Shown piece after piece: positions 55,292 to 64,000 of a DNA stretch of 64,000 nucleotides. A program made the position numbers and the translations under genes. The notes beneath the pieces were generated by a model. The model saw only the letters and a program-made list of their open reading frames with translations. It made no database searches and was not told the DNA's origin. The first letter of the stretch is position 1; each line of letters starts with the position of its first letter. This stretch comes from Beverwykella pulmonaria (lineage: Eukaryota; Ascomycota; Dothideomycetes; Pleosporales; Melanommataceae), in assembly GCA_001599595.1 (NCBI GenBank), contig BCHH01000005.1, positions 272,608 through 336,607 on the forward strand, in the 5' to 3' direction.

Positions 55292-56827
55292 CTACAACTT
55301 AATGATTTTGGCCCGGTGACCAGAAGTACTAGTAGCGATTCCACGTCGCTTGAGCGGGTTGCCTGACCGCGGGGATAAGGCTGCAGGAGATGGAAGTGTG
55401 CCTGAATTGGTTTCGTCAGATTTACTTAATCCCGGAGTACTAGCTGCAGAGGATGACTGCGTTGATGAGCTTGAAGTGTGAGACAGACGAGGCATAGACA
55501 ACTTCGATGAATAGGAGCTGCTTGAGCTGGAGCTTGGTGTGCCAACTTTGGGCCGGAGATAACTCGTGAAGGTACCTAAAGATTGCCTCTGTGAATCAAA
55601 CGAGGGTATCGGCTTGGGAGTGCGGCTGGGTGCTGGCAGATTTGTCTTTTGAAGCCCTTCTGTGCCAATCACATAGAGGTTTACGAAAGCGCCATGTAGA
55701 TCTGAAGTAGTCACCGTATTTGCGGCATAAGCCTCCAGATATCTCCTACCACTCATGTCCTTGTATGCCTTGATATGAGCTAGCTTTTCTCTGCTGTCAG
55801 AATACATTGCATAGTAAGGAGAGTTGGTCGTACTTATGATCTTGAGGTCGACGTGCGGGGGAGGAATAGCAGTCGGGCCGCACTCAGCAATGATGTCCCA
55901 GGTGTCCTTTCGAAACCACTGAGCAATGTAAGAAACCGGGACCGCTGCCCATTCCTTACCTCCTGCTTCCTTCGCTTTAGCATTGTCCGCCCAGATCCTG
56001 CACATTAGGAAGCCGATTACATCAGACTCCTGGTCGAAGGGGTTGATAACTGCTCCGAACATGAAGTTTTCCCATGCATGGCCGAGCTCTGCTTTCGGGT
56101 GGTCGCATCGAAGATAGGGTTCAACCGTGTTACCTCTTCGCATAACACCCACAGCGTGACAAATCTCGTGAACAATTGTAGTAGCGAAGCTGAAATCGTG
56201 ACGGAATTGTTTGCAGCGCGAACTTTCTGCGTACTGGTTCAAAAAGATCTTCAAGTACTGGGGTCGGATCTCGATCCTTATTGCGTGCTTCGATGTGAAG
56301 TATCTAGTGCACGCAGCTGTGTGTTCGTGGGGAGGATATTCCTTGTCTACTACCGTTCTAGCATAGCTGTCTAGTTCCTCTAGAAAGCGAATTGTGATGC
56401 AGTGGGAGAGGCAGTGTAGGGATTTTCGAACCTCGTCGATCAGCTGCCTCCTTTCTTCCTCGGACTTGTTCGCGAGTGGGTTTGAGAGATACGTCTGCTT
56501 GGGCTTCCCATCTGGGTGTAGTGATCGCAACGAGCGTCCTAGCAGAGGTGCAACGAACCACTCGAGCACGGAATCGTATTCAAGAAACAGAGAGGCAAGC
56601 CGAAGAGCTTGTTGCATCTGCTCATAGATAAAGTCCCCATTCTCAAACTCGTCGCCATATTCGAAGTTGTCACTTCGCAATAGGGGATGGATGGAGTTGT
56701 CCAGATCTGATTCCAAAGCTGAAGGGTCGTTGAGGAGACGGAATTGGTCATATTTGTTAGCGATAGTGATGAGATCAAAGAGATGCTTGAAACTGTTTTC
56801 GATTGGACGCTTCCTAGTAGAAGTCAT
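55292..56827 (-). CDS. Zincin-like protein with HEICH motif
   Basis: Intronless, 511 residues from the ATG at 56827 (MTSTRKRPIENSFKH). Residues 1-380 are helical and globular. HEICHAVG at 220-227 matches the HExxH zinc site with a following Gly, preceded by hydrophobic FATTIV as in metallopeptidases. His250 and Glu253 in AELGHAWENF are candidate extra zinc ligands. Residues 390-511 are Ser/Pro-rich and disordered with a basic PLKRRG patch. There is no signal peptide, so an intracellular, possibly nuclear, protease-like role is inferred. Similar uncharacterised HExxH proteins recur in fungal genomes, sometimes as families, but I cannot name one. Loss of activity cannot be judged from sequence. 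Confidence 0.8.
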   Translation of the reverse strand: MTSTRKRPIENSFKHLFDLITIANKYDQFRLLNDPSALESDLDNSIHPLLRSDNFEYGDEFENGDFIYEQMQQALRLASLFLEYDSVLEWFVAPLLGRSLRSLHPDGKPKQTYLSNPLANKSEEERRQLIDEVRKSLHCLSHCITIRFLEELDSYARTVVDKEYPPHEHTAACTRYFTSKHAIRIEIRPQYLKIFLNQYAESSRCKQFRHDFSFATTIVHEICHAVGVMRRGNTVEPYLRCDHPKAELGHAWENFMFGAVINPFDQESDVIGFLMCRIWADNAKAKEAGGKEWAAVPVSYIAQWFRKDTWDIIAECGPTAIPPPHVDLKIISTTNSPYYAMYSDSREKLAHIKAYKDMSGRRYLEAYAANTVTTSDLHGAFVNLYVIGTEGLQKTNLPAPSRTPKPIPSFDSQRQSLGTFTSYLRPKVGTPSSSSSSSYSSKLSMPRLSHTSSSSTQSSSAASTPGLSKSDETNSGTLPSPAALSPRSGNPLKRRGIATSTSGHRAKIIKL

Positions 56828-57729
56828 GGTGGCGGTACAGCGAAGGGTATGTCAGAGACTTTGGTTGAAACTGTTGAGGAGTGGACGAGTGCAGAAGAAT
56901 ATATGATGGGAATAATTGATACAATCCCATTGTGAATACGAAGACTGATAGTACAATGGGACAAGGGACAGAAATGGTTTCATAATGAATTTTTTGAAGG
57001 GACATCTCGAGGACAAAGAAAGAGAAGAAACAAAGAGTGTTCGTGGCAAAGGAGTCATTAGGTCACACTGATCACTTGATGGCTGTGTAAACCATAGATT
57101 CCCTTATAGTGACACGGAGTTGAAGAAGGGATTGAGAAATGCGGAGATAAGACACAGGTCTTTTGAAATGGCGGCGAGTTCATCAAGAAACATGTTGTGG
57201 ATCAAAACAGTGTAAAGGTAAAGTTTTCGGTATCTTGGTGCCATCCAGTGTGCTGTGATGTCGCATTGAGGAGTATAAGAGAGTTGGCAAATGCGCTCGC
57301 GTGTCACGTTCCCACTTGTTTGGCGGCTCATCTCTCACTCCACACGTTCGCCCACTTCCGCTCCTGGGGCGTCTCCCATGCGAAGGCCATAAGCGCTCTA
57401 CCACCATAGTATATCCCAGCAAAGTGGTATTAGATTGGTGTTCTTTGTCATGACAAGTCCCCGGGACAGCAACTTTGAGAGACAGGTTTTCGTGAGTATT
57501 GCAACAGCACCAACTCAGTGCTGAAGTGCTCCAGAAGTTTTCTCTCCAAAAGATCCGTGACACATATGCGGCAAAGTACTCAGTTGTCGAAGTCAATATC
57601 AGATTTGAAGACGAAACACTCAAACCGACCACCATGATCAAGAACCTGAACAGCGATTGAGACAATATCATCATCTTCGGGGCTAAAGCCAATACATAAA
57701 CTGCCTACAACCTGTCAACCGCTAAATTA
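56828..57729. other. Intergenic with one orphan coding-like fragment
   Basis: A plus-strand stretch at 57502-57660 (52 codons plus TGA) reads as real protein (FSLQKIRDTYAAKYSVVEVN) but lacks a start or upstream exon in the same frame. It may be another relic, possibly linked to the GTPase pseudogene downstream. Nothing else recognised. Confidence 0.35.
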
Positions 57730-57899
57730 AGGCTGGATCATGTGGGACACAGCCACAACAAAATAGTACCAGGTCTATAGCTAATAGCGCCCCGCTTCCA
57801 ATCCCTCCTTGTCATCCATAAGGAGCGCGGTGGAGCTGGCAACCAACAAATTTGTCGCGCCTCTCTTGAGTATTTTGACCCGGACGAAGTATTTAAGAA

Positions 57900-58949
57900 G
57901 GCCCTATCCCCATTGCAAAAACCTTACCGAAACTGGGAGGGTCCAGACGTGCCAAGCCTTATGAGCTTTTGCCAATTTTTAATACCTTCTGCCTCTGGTC
58001 ACCAAATGATGGATCGGGATTGAAGATGACGGGTGACGGGAAGCGCAAGTGAGATATTTGAAGAGCCCGGTTGAACGAATTGGAAAGAGTCAGTACGAAA
58101 CTCCTTCGATGACCTCTCTGATTCTCACATAGATCCCGTAGGGCCTCAAAAAAAGCTGTAGAGGTGTGTAGCAACACTATGAAGAAGGAACTGGAGGAGC
58201 AAATCTTTGATAAATACCCCGAGATAATCGTGGAGGCCGCCAACGCTGCCCCTCCTGTCACTCGTGCCTGGGAAACCCATAGGACTGAATGCGGACTCTA
58301 CTACATGTCATATAAGGCTATCCTTCGATGAGATGGTGCTTATCAGTTAGCTAGTGCTAGTTTCCGTGACTTCAATGCTGATCTGTAACTCTCTAGTATC
58401 GAATCCCTTTCGCACAATCTTCGTATCAGATTATACTACCAATCGCGTCATAGTCGGTCTGTCACACCTGCTAACTGGAGAGATATAATTGATCCCATTA
58501 CCGAACGGTTTGCAACCGGCTGGAGGTGTGCATTTCAGAATCGACTGCCGAAGACTTTTGATTCGTACATGAAGGAATCGGGAAAGGTCCTACACGTTTT
58601 CCACGAAAAGATCGAAGAGCGTGCCTGCCAAAACGGCGTTGGATTTGCCAGTCTTTCTCTTGTGAAGATTCAGATCTACACTTACAAGCAAGAATTCGGT
58701 AATCTCTATGCTAAATTGGTCGGTGCTATGACCGGACTTCAACGAGAAGCCAATCGCGACTTACTGTAACACTAACCATAGCTAATATCATACATGAGGT
58801 GTACGAAAGATGCGCTGAAGAACGAGGTATGTACACTTCACATGCAGCCTACATTACGGGCTGCTCACTAATCTGTCTCAGGTTCCGGCAGCTACATGCG
58901 TATGAAAGGATACATGAATAACCATGTGGAAAGGATGGGCATCACATGA
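57900..58949 (+). pseudogene. SLIP-GC-like (dynamin-type) GTPase pseudogene, C-terminal part
   Basis: The sequence resembles, from memory, the C-terminal helical half of fungal nuclear GTPase SLIP-GC-like proteins: PITERFATGWRCAFQNRLPK, HEKIEERACQNGVGFASL, then HEVYERCAEERG and SGSYMRMKGYMNNHVERMG. One frame from 58179 to 58769 is broken only by TGA at 58329-58331 and TAA at 58386-58388. A third lesion near 58770 shifts the frame. The last piece is still split by a GT-AG intron (about 58833-58880). The region before 58179 is decayed in several frames, and the GTPase domain is absent. Not functional. Confidence 0.7.
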
Positions 58950-59476
58950 TTGGTGCGGCCACTTAAACCGTATATTGTCATCTAAATCAGACGTGCAGAG
59001 TCCTCGAAGCCAAAATTCCCGAGGAGAGATATCCACGGAACCACACTAGGGAGCACGTCTGGTATGCTGGGTGTAGTTGAGAGCCTCTTTGCGTTTTCTG
59101 TTCTTACCATTTTCATTCATTATTCCCCTATTTCCTTTTCGCCTTAATACCTTTGCTATTCCCCTGGGCAATTTTTTGCTCATCTCAATTATCCCCAAGG
59201 GCGGTATCGCGCTGGCTATGGGCGCAGCTCGAGCAAACTTCCATCTCATACAAAGTCAGGGGACCAATTCACTTCTACAGAATGTCTATCTTTGAGATCG
59301 CATCGGGTCTATCTATAGTATGGGGCGAAGCGGAGGAATATATATATGATACCGAACATCCTTTGGCAGCCTTGCATACCACATAAGCGCCTGTTTTACA
59401 TTGCTTTGACCTGTGTCTGATATGCAGTCCCTCTTGTCGCGATGATCGTTCCAAGGAAATTTCGATTGCCCCGATC
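58950..59476. other. Intergenic
   Basis: Spacer between the GTPase relic (plus) and the membrane protein gene (minus). No gene seen. Confidence 0.5.
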
Positions 59477-62400
59477 TCAAAAGCTTCCCCCAATCATCCC
59501 ACCTAGTCCATGATTAACAAGCCGCTCATTGTTCTTGTCCTCTTGGAGGTCTTACCTAGGAGGGAGAATACGGTCCAAATAGCCGCGATTTTCACCAGCT
59601 TTGGTGGACAATACCTACATTGCAGTAAGTTCCACGTTTTGCCTCCTCATTATAATGAATGCCGTTTATGAACTTACGTGTCACCGGCAACTTTAACATA
59701 ACCGATCCACCACACCCACTGAGCAGCAGAGCATCCGATCATTCCAGCAATAGTCCGAATCGCAATTTTCCTAAGCAAAATATCGCCACCCTCGACCCTG
59801 CGCGCTTCTTCCGCTTCCCGCTTGCCCTTCAGCTTCGCCCAGATATTGGTGAGCTCGGCACACTCAAGTTTAAAAGAATCGCATATGGGTATCAGCACAG
59901 ACAGGGAAGCCTTTAAGCTTATGAGGCACCTGAGTCGTGAATTTCTCTGCGATATAAGCTCGTTCAGTCCCGATCGAGAGTGATTATCAGGGCCAATAAG
60001 CTGCGCACGAAGTTGCGCAAACGATCCCGGTGTTCTCAGAAACGAAGATATGATGTTCTGCTCAGATGTCGAAGGAACCCAATTTGCAGACGGCCTCTCG
60101 CTCGTCTGTGTCCCAATACGCAGAAGGGCGTCGAGGTACGCAGTCTCATTCTTATCCCCGAGAGGTTGTTCACGTAACAATGACGACTGCCATGGGGCGG
60201 GGCCTGGTTTCCACGTAGAATAAAGACGGATAACTTTTTCGATGCATCTAATTCGTTCCTCAACTCTTAACAAGTCATCTTGATAGCACTGTATGTCGTG
60301 ATCTGTTCCAGTAATCTCTTTCTCGATGGATGTCTTGGCTTGGTCAACCCAGCTTTCGCTCGTGGCGAGATTATCCACCAAGTGTTGGATTTTGGGGATC
60401 TCATCTGCAGGAGTGTTGTTCCAAGAAGCATAAGCTCGCGAATTCTCCAGCCAGGATTCAGCCGCGTCGTGCGATACGAGTGGGTTTTTGGATTTGCTTC
60501 CGGTTTTTGCTTTCTTTTTCCGATCACGTTCCGCTGCTCGCATAGCCTTCAGATCGGTGGTCACATATTGTTCCAGGCGCATCCAGCGTTCTCTAACGCT
60601 ATTTAAACTCCAGTGGATGGCCCTACAGTTCTGCTCGAACTCTAGATCAAAGGCGCGGAACTTGATCTCCAACCCGTGGGCCAAGAAAGGCCTCACCGAG
60701 GCATCCCGCTGATTAGTTACTCTTGCAGCGTTCTTTGTCACAGACTTTGCGTGTCTTCTCGCCTTGCGATCTAATCCTCGGATGGCACCTGCGATGGCGG
60801 CCACGAATTTGCTCAACCCGAGAAGAGACCATACGCAGGTGGCGATTGCAATGACAATGACGCTCAACCACATGATTGAACCCGCGTACATTACCATTGC
60901 ATCTCTACCTTTAGCGGTATGAGTAAGACGGCCGAATTGATACCACTTTTGGCGTCGAGCGTAGTTTGTGGCAACACCCATGTAGTATCCGCCAAGGACC
61001 TGAAGGAAGATTTCTGCGATCAACGTTGATGAAGCTACAGAGAAGTAAATCTCATTTGATGCCTGGAAAGGAATAAGCGCGATTATCATCCACGCCAGTC
61101 GCGGTCTGGTGCACCAGAGCAGTATCAATTGACCAACATCGACAGAGCCAAATCCAGGAGTTCGTTTGATGATGAGAGCGGCAATGGCATTGCTAGCAAC
61201 ATGGAGGACAACCGTGAGAGGCCCCGTAACAAGCCACATCGGGGATGCACGCTTTCCAAAAAAGCCAAAAGTAATCTTCTTCATCACGTCTCTGCGCCAA
61301 AGAGGGGAATGAGTAAGGCCATGGCAGCATTGACAGCGGCAAACGCTGCAAGCTTGCTGGAAGTGGAGGGGCAATGTTGTCGATGGTCGGAAGAATCCGT
61401 AGAGTTTTGCGAAGTTCCTGTTTCTGCGGTGATCTGGATGCGCCAATTCCAGGGCAGCAGTTCGTAGTCCTGGACTTGGAGAAGGCTCACCCAATTGTTC
61501 GGAAGACCATGCCAGGGTGAAACCGGGGTACAGGTCGTATTCATCCAGTTTAGAAATTGTTCACGCTCCCATGACAGTTTACAGTTGTGATTGCAAGTGC
61601 GATCGTAATCGACTGCTTAACATGAGTAGGAGTTTGGTGGTAGGTCACTGGGAAAATCACTTACTGGGCGAGCAAAAGCAGAATGGTTTTAGGCCCAAAG
61701 ACGTCGAGTTGCACACCCCAGTCTTAGGGTCGATGTCACACAGGGTCTGTGTGCAATTCGTCATGGTGTCATTCAACGTTGTTCCGCAGGCGTTGGCGTC
61801 CGCGCATTTGGGCCAGGTGGTAAAGTTCTTCGGTGCGCCGTAAGTTGAATTCATCGTCAGTAGGGAATCCTCCCAACCAGCTGGTAAACCAGGAAAATCG
61901 GAGAAGGACCCGCAGGTCTTGTTCAACCACAGAAAGTCCACAGTTCGCTCAATTCCAGTTGGGTTGCACTTGGCCTGAACGTCCATGTCCTTGCAAAGGC
62001 AAGAAAGGTCAACAGCTTCGACAATCTGATTGCAAGCGCTCGTTTTACAGTGATAGGATGTACATCGGGCCAGAGTCGACTTGATAAAAGACGAACAATT
62101 CTGCGCCACGTTCACATCTCTCAGTGGTGGAAGTGCGCTCGTCTCGGAAAAGTTGGAGTTAAGGAATGTCAATCCATGCCAACCAGCGATGTCTCCGCAA
62201 GTATGATTTAGCCAGGAGAGGTACAGAGGTCGGTCGGAACATGCTGAGCAGCCGCGTTCGTTCAATTTGTCGGTACAAAAGCAGCTCTTATCAACGAGAG
62301 TTTGAGTCTGCATACATGCCCCAAATAATGTCATGGTGCATTTCTCGGCGGAGCATGAAGCGATGGAGCTGTTGCCCAAGAAAGGACAGTCATCTGCGGT

Positions 62401-62571
62401 GGTAGCCATGCACTTTGGCCAAGGTTTGATGGCTTTGGGGTAAACCCATGGCGGAGAAGAGGGAATGCCACTATCGTCACGGCGGATATCATTCGAGCTT
62501 AGGAGATGGGGGCTAGCATATACAGATGTAAAGGTGAGGAAAATTGCGGCCACCGCCACCGCGAGGGCCAT
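59477..62571 (-). CDS. Cys-rich ectodomain multi-pass membrane protein, with an apparent frameshift
   Basis: Exons: 61665-62571, then 59678-61612, 59556-59614 and 59477-59502 (introns 52, 63 and 53 nt). The last two small exons restore YCPPKLVKIAAIWTVFSLL and a short tail ending GGSF. The N-terminus is a signal peptide (MALAVAVAAIFLTFTSVYAS). About 360 lumenal residues follow, with three Cys-rich units, each closing with a W-(L/M)-N-x-TC motif. Membrane helices come next (AAFAAVNAAMALLIPLFG; VVLHVASNAIAALI; LAWMIIALIPF and more), then a cytosolic coiled-coil-like region. Within the second exon the frame is broken at 61296-61298: the helix ends LIPLFG in one frame, and RRDVMKKITFGFFG continues in another. 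One missing base explains this. It is either a sequencing error or a null allele. Family uncharacterised. Confidence 0.75.
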
Positions 62572-64000
62572 GGTGTCGTAGGGGCAACAGACCCCCGGGA
62601 AAGGTACACTTTCATCGCTAAAAACTCTTCGTTCCAGGATTCACATTTTATCTCTTGTGAGGCTCTGCTCTTTGTTTTTTTTTTTTGAATGAGCAGAGTT
62701 TTGAACAAGGCTCTCATCTGGTTGCCTCAGCTGAAGTCTTGAAGCGAGGTGGCAGCTTTCCGATTGGCAAGTAGCTATGAACGAGCGAGTGTATTGCAGT
62801 GAAGCCTGTGATTTACCCAATGAGCTGCAATTTGAGGTGGATGAGGCAGAATTCATGAAAAACTGCGAATGCCGCAACCTTTCTCTGCAGGCGGAATCGC
62901 GTTCTCAATCGAGTCACCGCCACCAATTCAGCAGAAGGAGCCCGGAAACGGCAGCATTCTCGCCATTAGAGACCGGATGCAGGATGAGTCGCCGAAGCTG
63001 CATAGTGAATCGAGAAGGCAGATAGGCGGCGGCAGTGCGGGTGAGACTAATAGGAAGGTACAAGACAAAGAGGCTGGGAGAGTGTGCTCTGTCAGGTTTA
63101 ATTGCGCCCCCGGGTCGTCGGTTGCATCTACTCGAGTACGTTCTGGAAGTGGATAGACTGGTGCTCGGTACGGAGGTGCCTTTCAAAAGTCCTTGCTCAC
63201 CTTAGCAAGCAGGGGGTAGGCGCCACATTCCCAATTTAGAACTATCTCCAATTATCTGTCTAGGTAGATTCTAACTCTCCTTATACTCGTTGCCTCCTTC
63301 AAGCTTAATAATCTCTTTAACATAGACAGGAACACGCTTAATCTAAGCCTGTATCTTCTCCTAAGGTAGCTCCAGATAGCCTCTGCTCTCCCTCCCTTTA
63401 TTCGAAGTCTGACTCCACACTATACGGCCATTTCACGCCCGGAATTGAGCATCCGTGTGCACGAGAAAACATGCATACTCTCTGTAGCGGGCGCGCAGTA
63501 ATTTCAAGGTCGGTTCCCAGTCTACTCTCGACTACCATGAATCTAGGAAGAGCGTTGAGAGACACTGCTGACAACTACCTCAATATACTTAATTTATACT
63601 CAACTCTGCGCCGCCCTTTGTACTGAGGGTATGCATGGACCAGGCTCTACTTAGTCATGAGGCGGATCGATTCTCTCAGCACGTGAATTTATTCTAGAAA
63701 AAACGGTTCATAGGATTATGCGATACGTGAAATTCTTTGTCCATGCTAATCAAACATGTTTTTATCTAAAGCGCAAAGTTCTGCTACGAGCGGCGCATCA
63801 GCGCCCCAATGCATCCCGTCCCACAACGCCGAGCTAAGCTACGTTATACAGTCCCAGCGCAGAGTGATCCTGATCCCACGTGTGCGTGTGCATCTCCTAT
63901 CCTAGCCTATATTGAACGCCGACTCCATCTAAATGCAAGATGCTAAAAGGGAAAGCATGTAGAGAGGAAAATGAGTAGAATGTAGGGTGCGTTCAGTCGT
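62572..64000. other. Right-end intergenic region
   Basis: It holds a T14 tract near 62676-62689 upstream of the membrane protein gene and a transposase relic (separate entry). No intact gene recognised up to the window end. Confidence 0.5.
63226..63402 (-). mobile_element. RIP-marked C-terminal fragment of a DDE (Tc1/mariner-like) transposase
   Basis: One minus-strand frame of 59 codons reads KRVPVYVKEIIKLEGGNEYK, a pattern I associate with the C-terminus of fungal Tc1/mariner-type transposases. It has three in-frame stops, all TAG (63361-63363, 63343-63345, 63271-63273), where Gln or Trp codons would fit. C-to-T and G-to-A changes of CAG and TGG are the mark of repeat-induced point mutation. 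The flanks are AT-rich and give no longer match. The family assignment is from memory and tentative. Confidence 0.5.

Noticed and set aside
57183..57692. 169-codon minus-strand frame
   Set aside because: It overlaps a more protein-like plus-strand fragment at 57502-57660 and has no recognisable domain.
61129..61467. 112-codon plus-strand frame inside the Cys-rich membrane protein gene
   Set aside because: Antisense shadow of the exon; used only to confirm base positions around the frameshift.
1..64000. tRNA, rRNA, CRISPR arrays, riboswitches, operons
   Set aside because: By-eye scan found no cloverleaf with a GGTTCGAATCC-like T-arm, no rRNA, and no regularly spaced repeat array. Operon and ribosome-binding-site concepts do not apply to this fungal nuclear sequence.

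Overview
The window reads as nuclear DNA of a filamentous ascomycete (Pezizomycotina; Dothideomycetes is my guess). Protein-coding genes lie singly on both strands, 0.5-4.5 kb apart. Most have short introns (about 43-65 nt, GTRNGY donors, CTAAC/CTGAC-like branch sites, YAG acceptors). The families are typical of such fungi: a Zn2Cys6 regulator, a HET-domain relic, a PTH11/rhodopsin-like membrane protein, an ABC-A transporter and a secreted carboxylesterase. Transposon relics carry in-frame stops of the kind left by repeat-induced point mutation (RIP). I see no tRNA, rRNA or CRISPR. Exon models were built by hand from splice signals, reading-frame phase and remembered family patterns; no database search was run.

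Layout. 1-2.8 kb: 5' part of an unknown minus-strand gene, a doubtful relic and an F-box-like protein. 5.0-11.6 kb: a five-exon full-length ABC-A transporter and an intronless protein built from two related halves. 12.3-17.3 kb: a single-pass protein with a repetitive beta-type ectodomain, a gene relic, and a six-exon M6-type metallopeptidase fused to a ricin-B-type lectin. 17.3-21.2 kb is a relic zone: palindrome, hairpin, tandem repeat, a LINE 3' end and a broken HET gene. 21.4-26.0 kb: an intronless 1,545-residue protein joining C2H2 zinc fingers to a large fungal-specific region.

27.4-33.9 kb may be a small metabolic locus: an FAD monooxygenase, a Zn2Cys6 regulator whose reconstructed model has an 8-nt first exon, and, divergent from it, a phytanoyl-CoA-dioxygenase-like enzyme. 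34.6-36.0 kb: a basic, probably nuclear protein whose frame continues through two TAG stops. 38.0-42.9 kb: a carboxylesterase with a probable GC-AG intron and a rhodopsin-domain membrane protein. 45.5-52.7 kb: two unknown proteins rich in disordered sequence. 55.3-62.6 kb: a HEICH-motif zincin-like protein, a decayed SLIP-GC-type GTPase gene, and a cysteine-rich membrane protein with an apparent one-base frameshift. The right end has a RIP-marked transposase relic.

Most interesting for follow-up: the zinc-finger fusion, the uncharacterised zincin, the cryptic first exon, the two-TAG extension, and the frameshifted three-repeat ectodomain gene.
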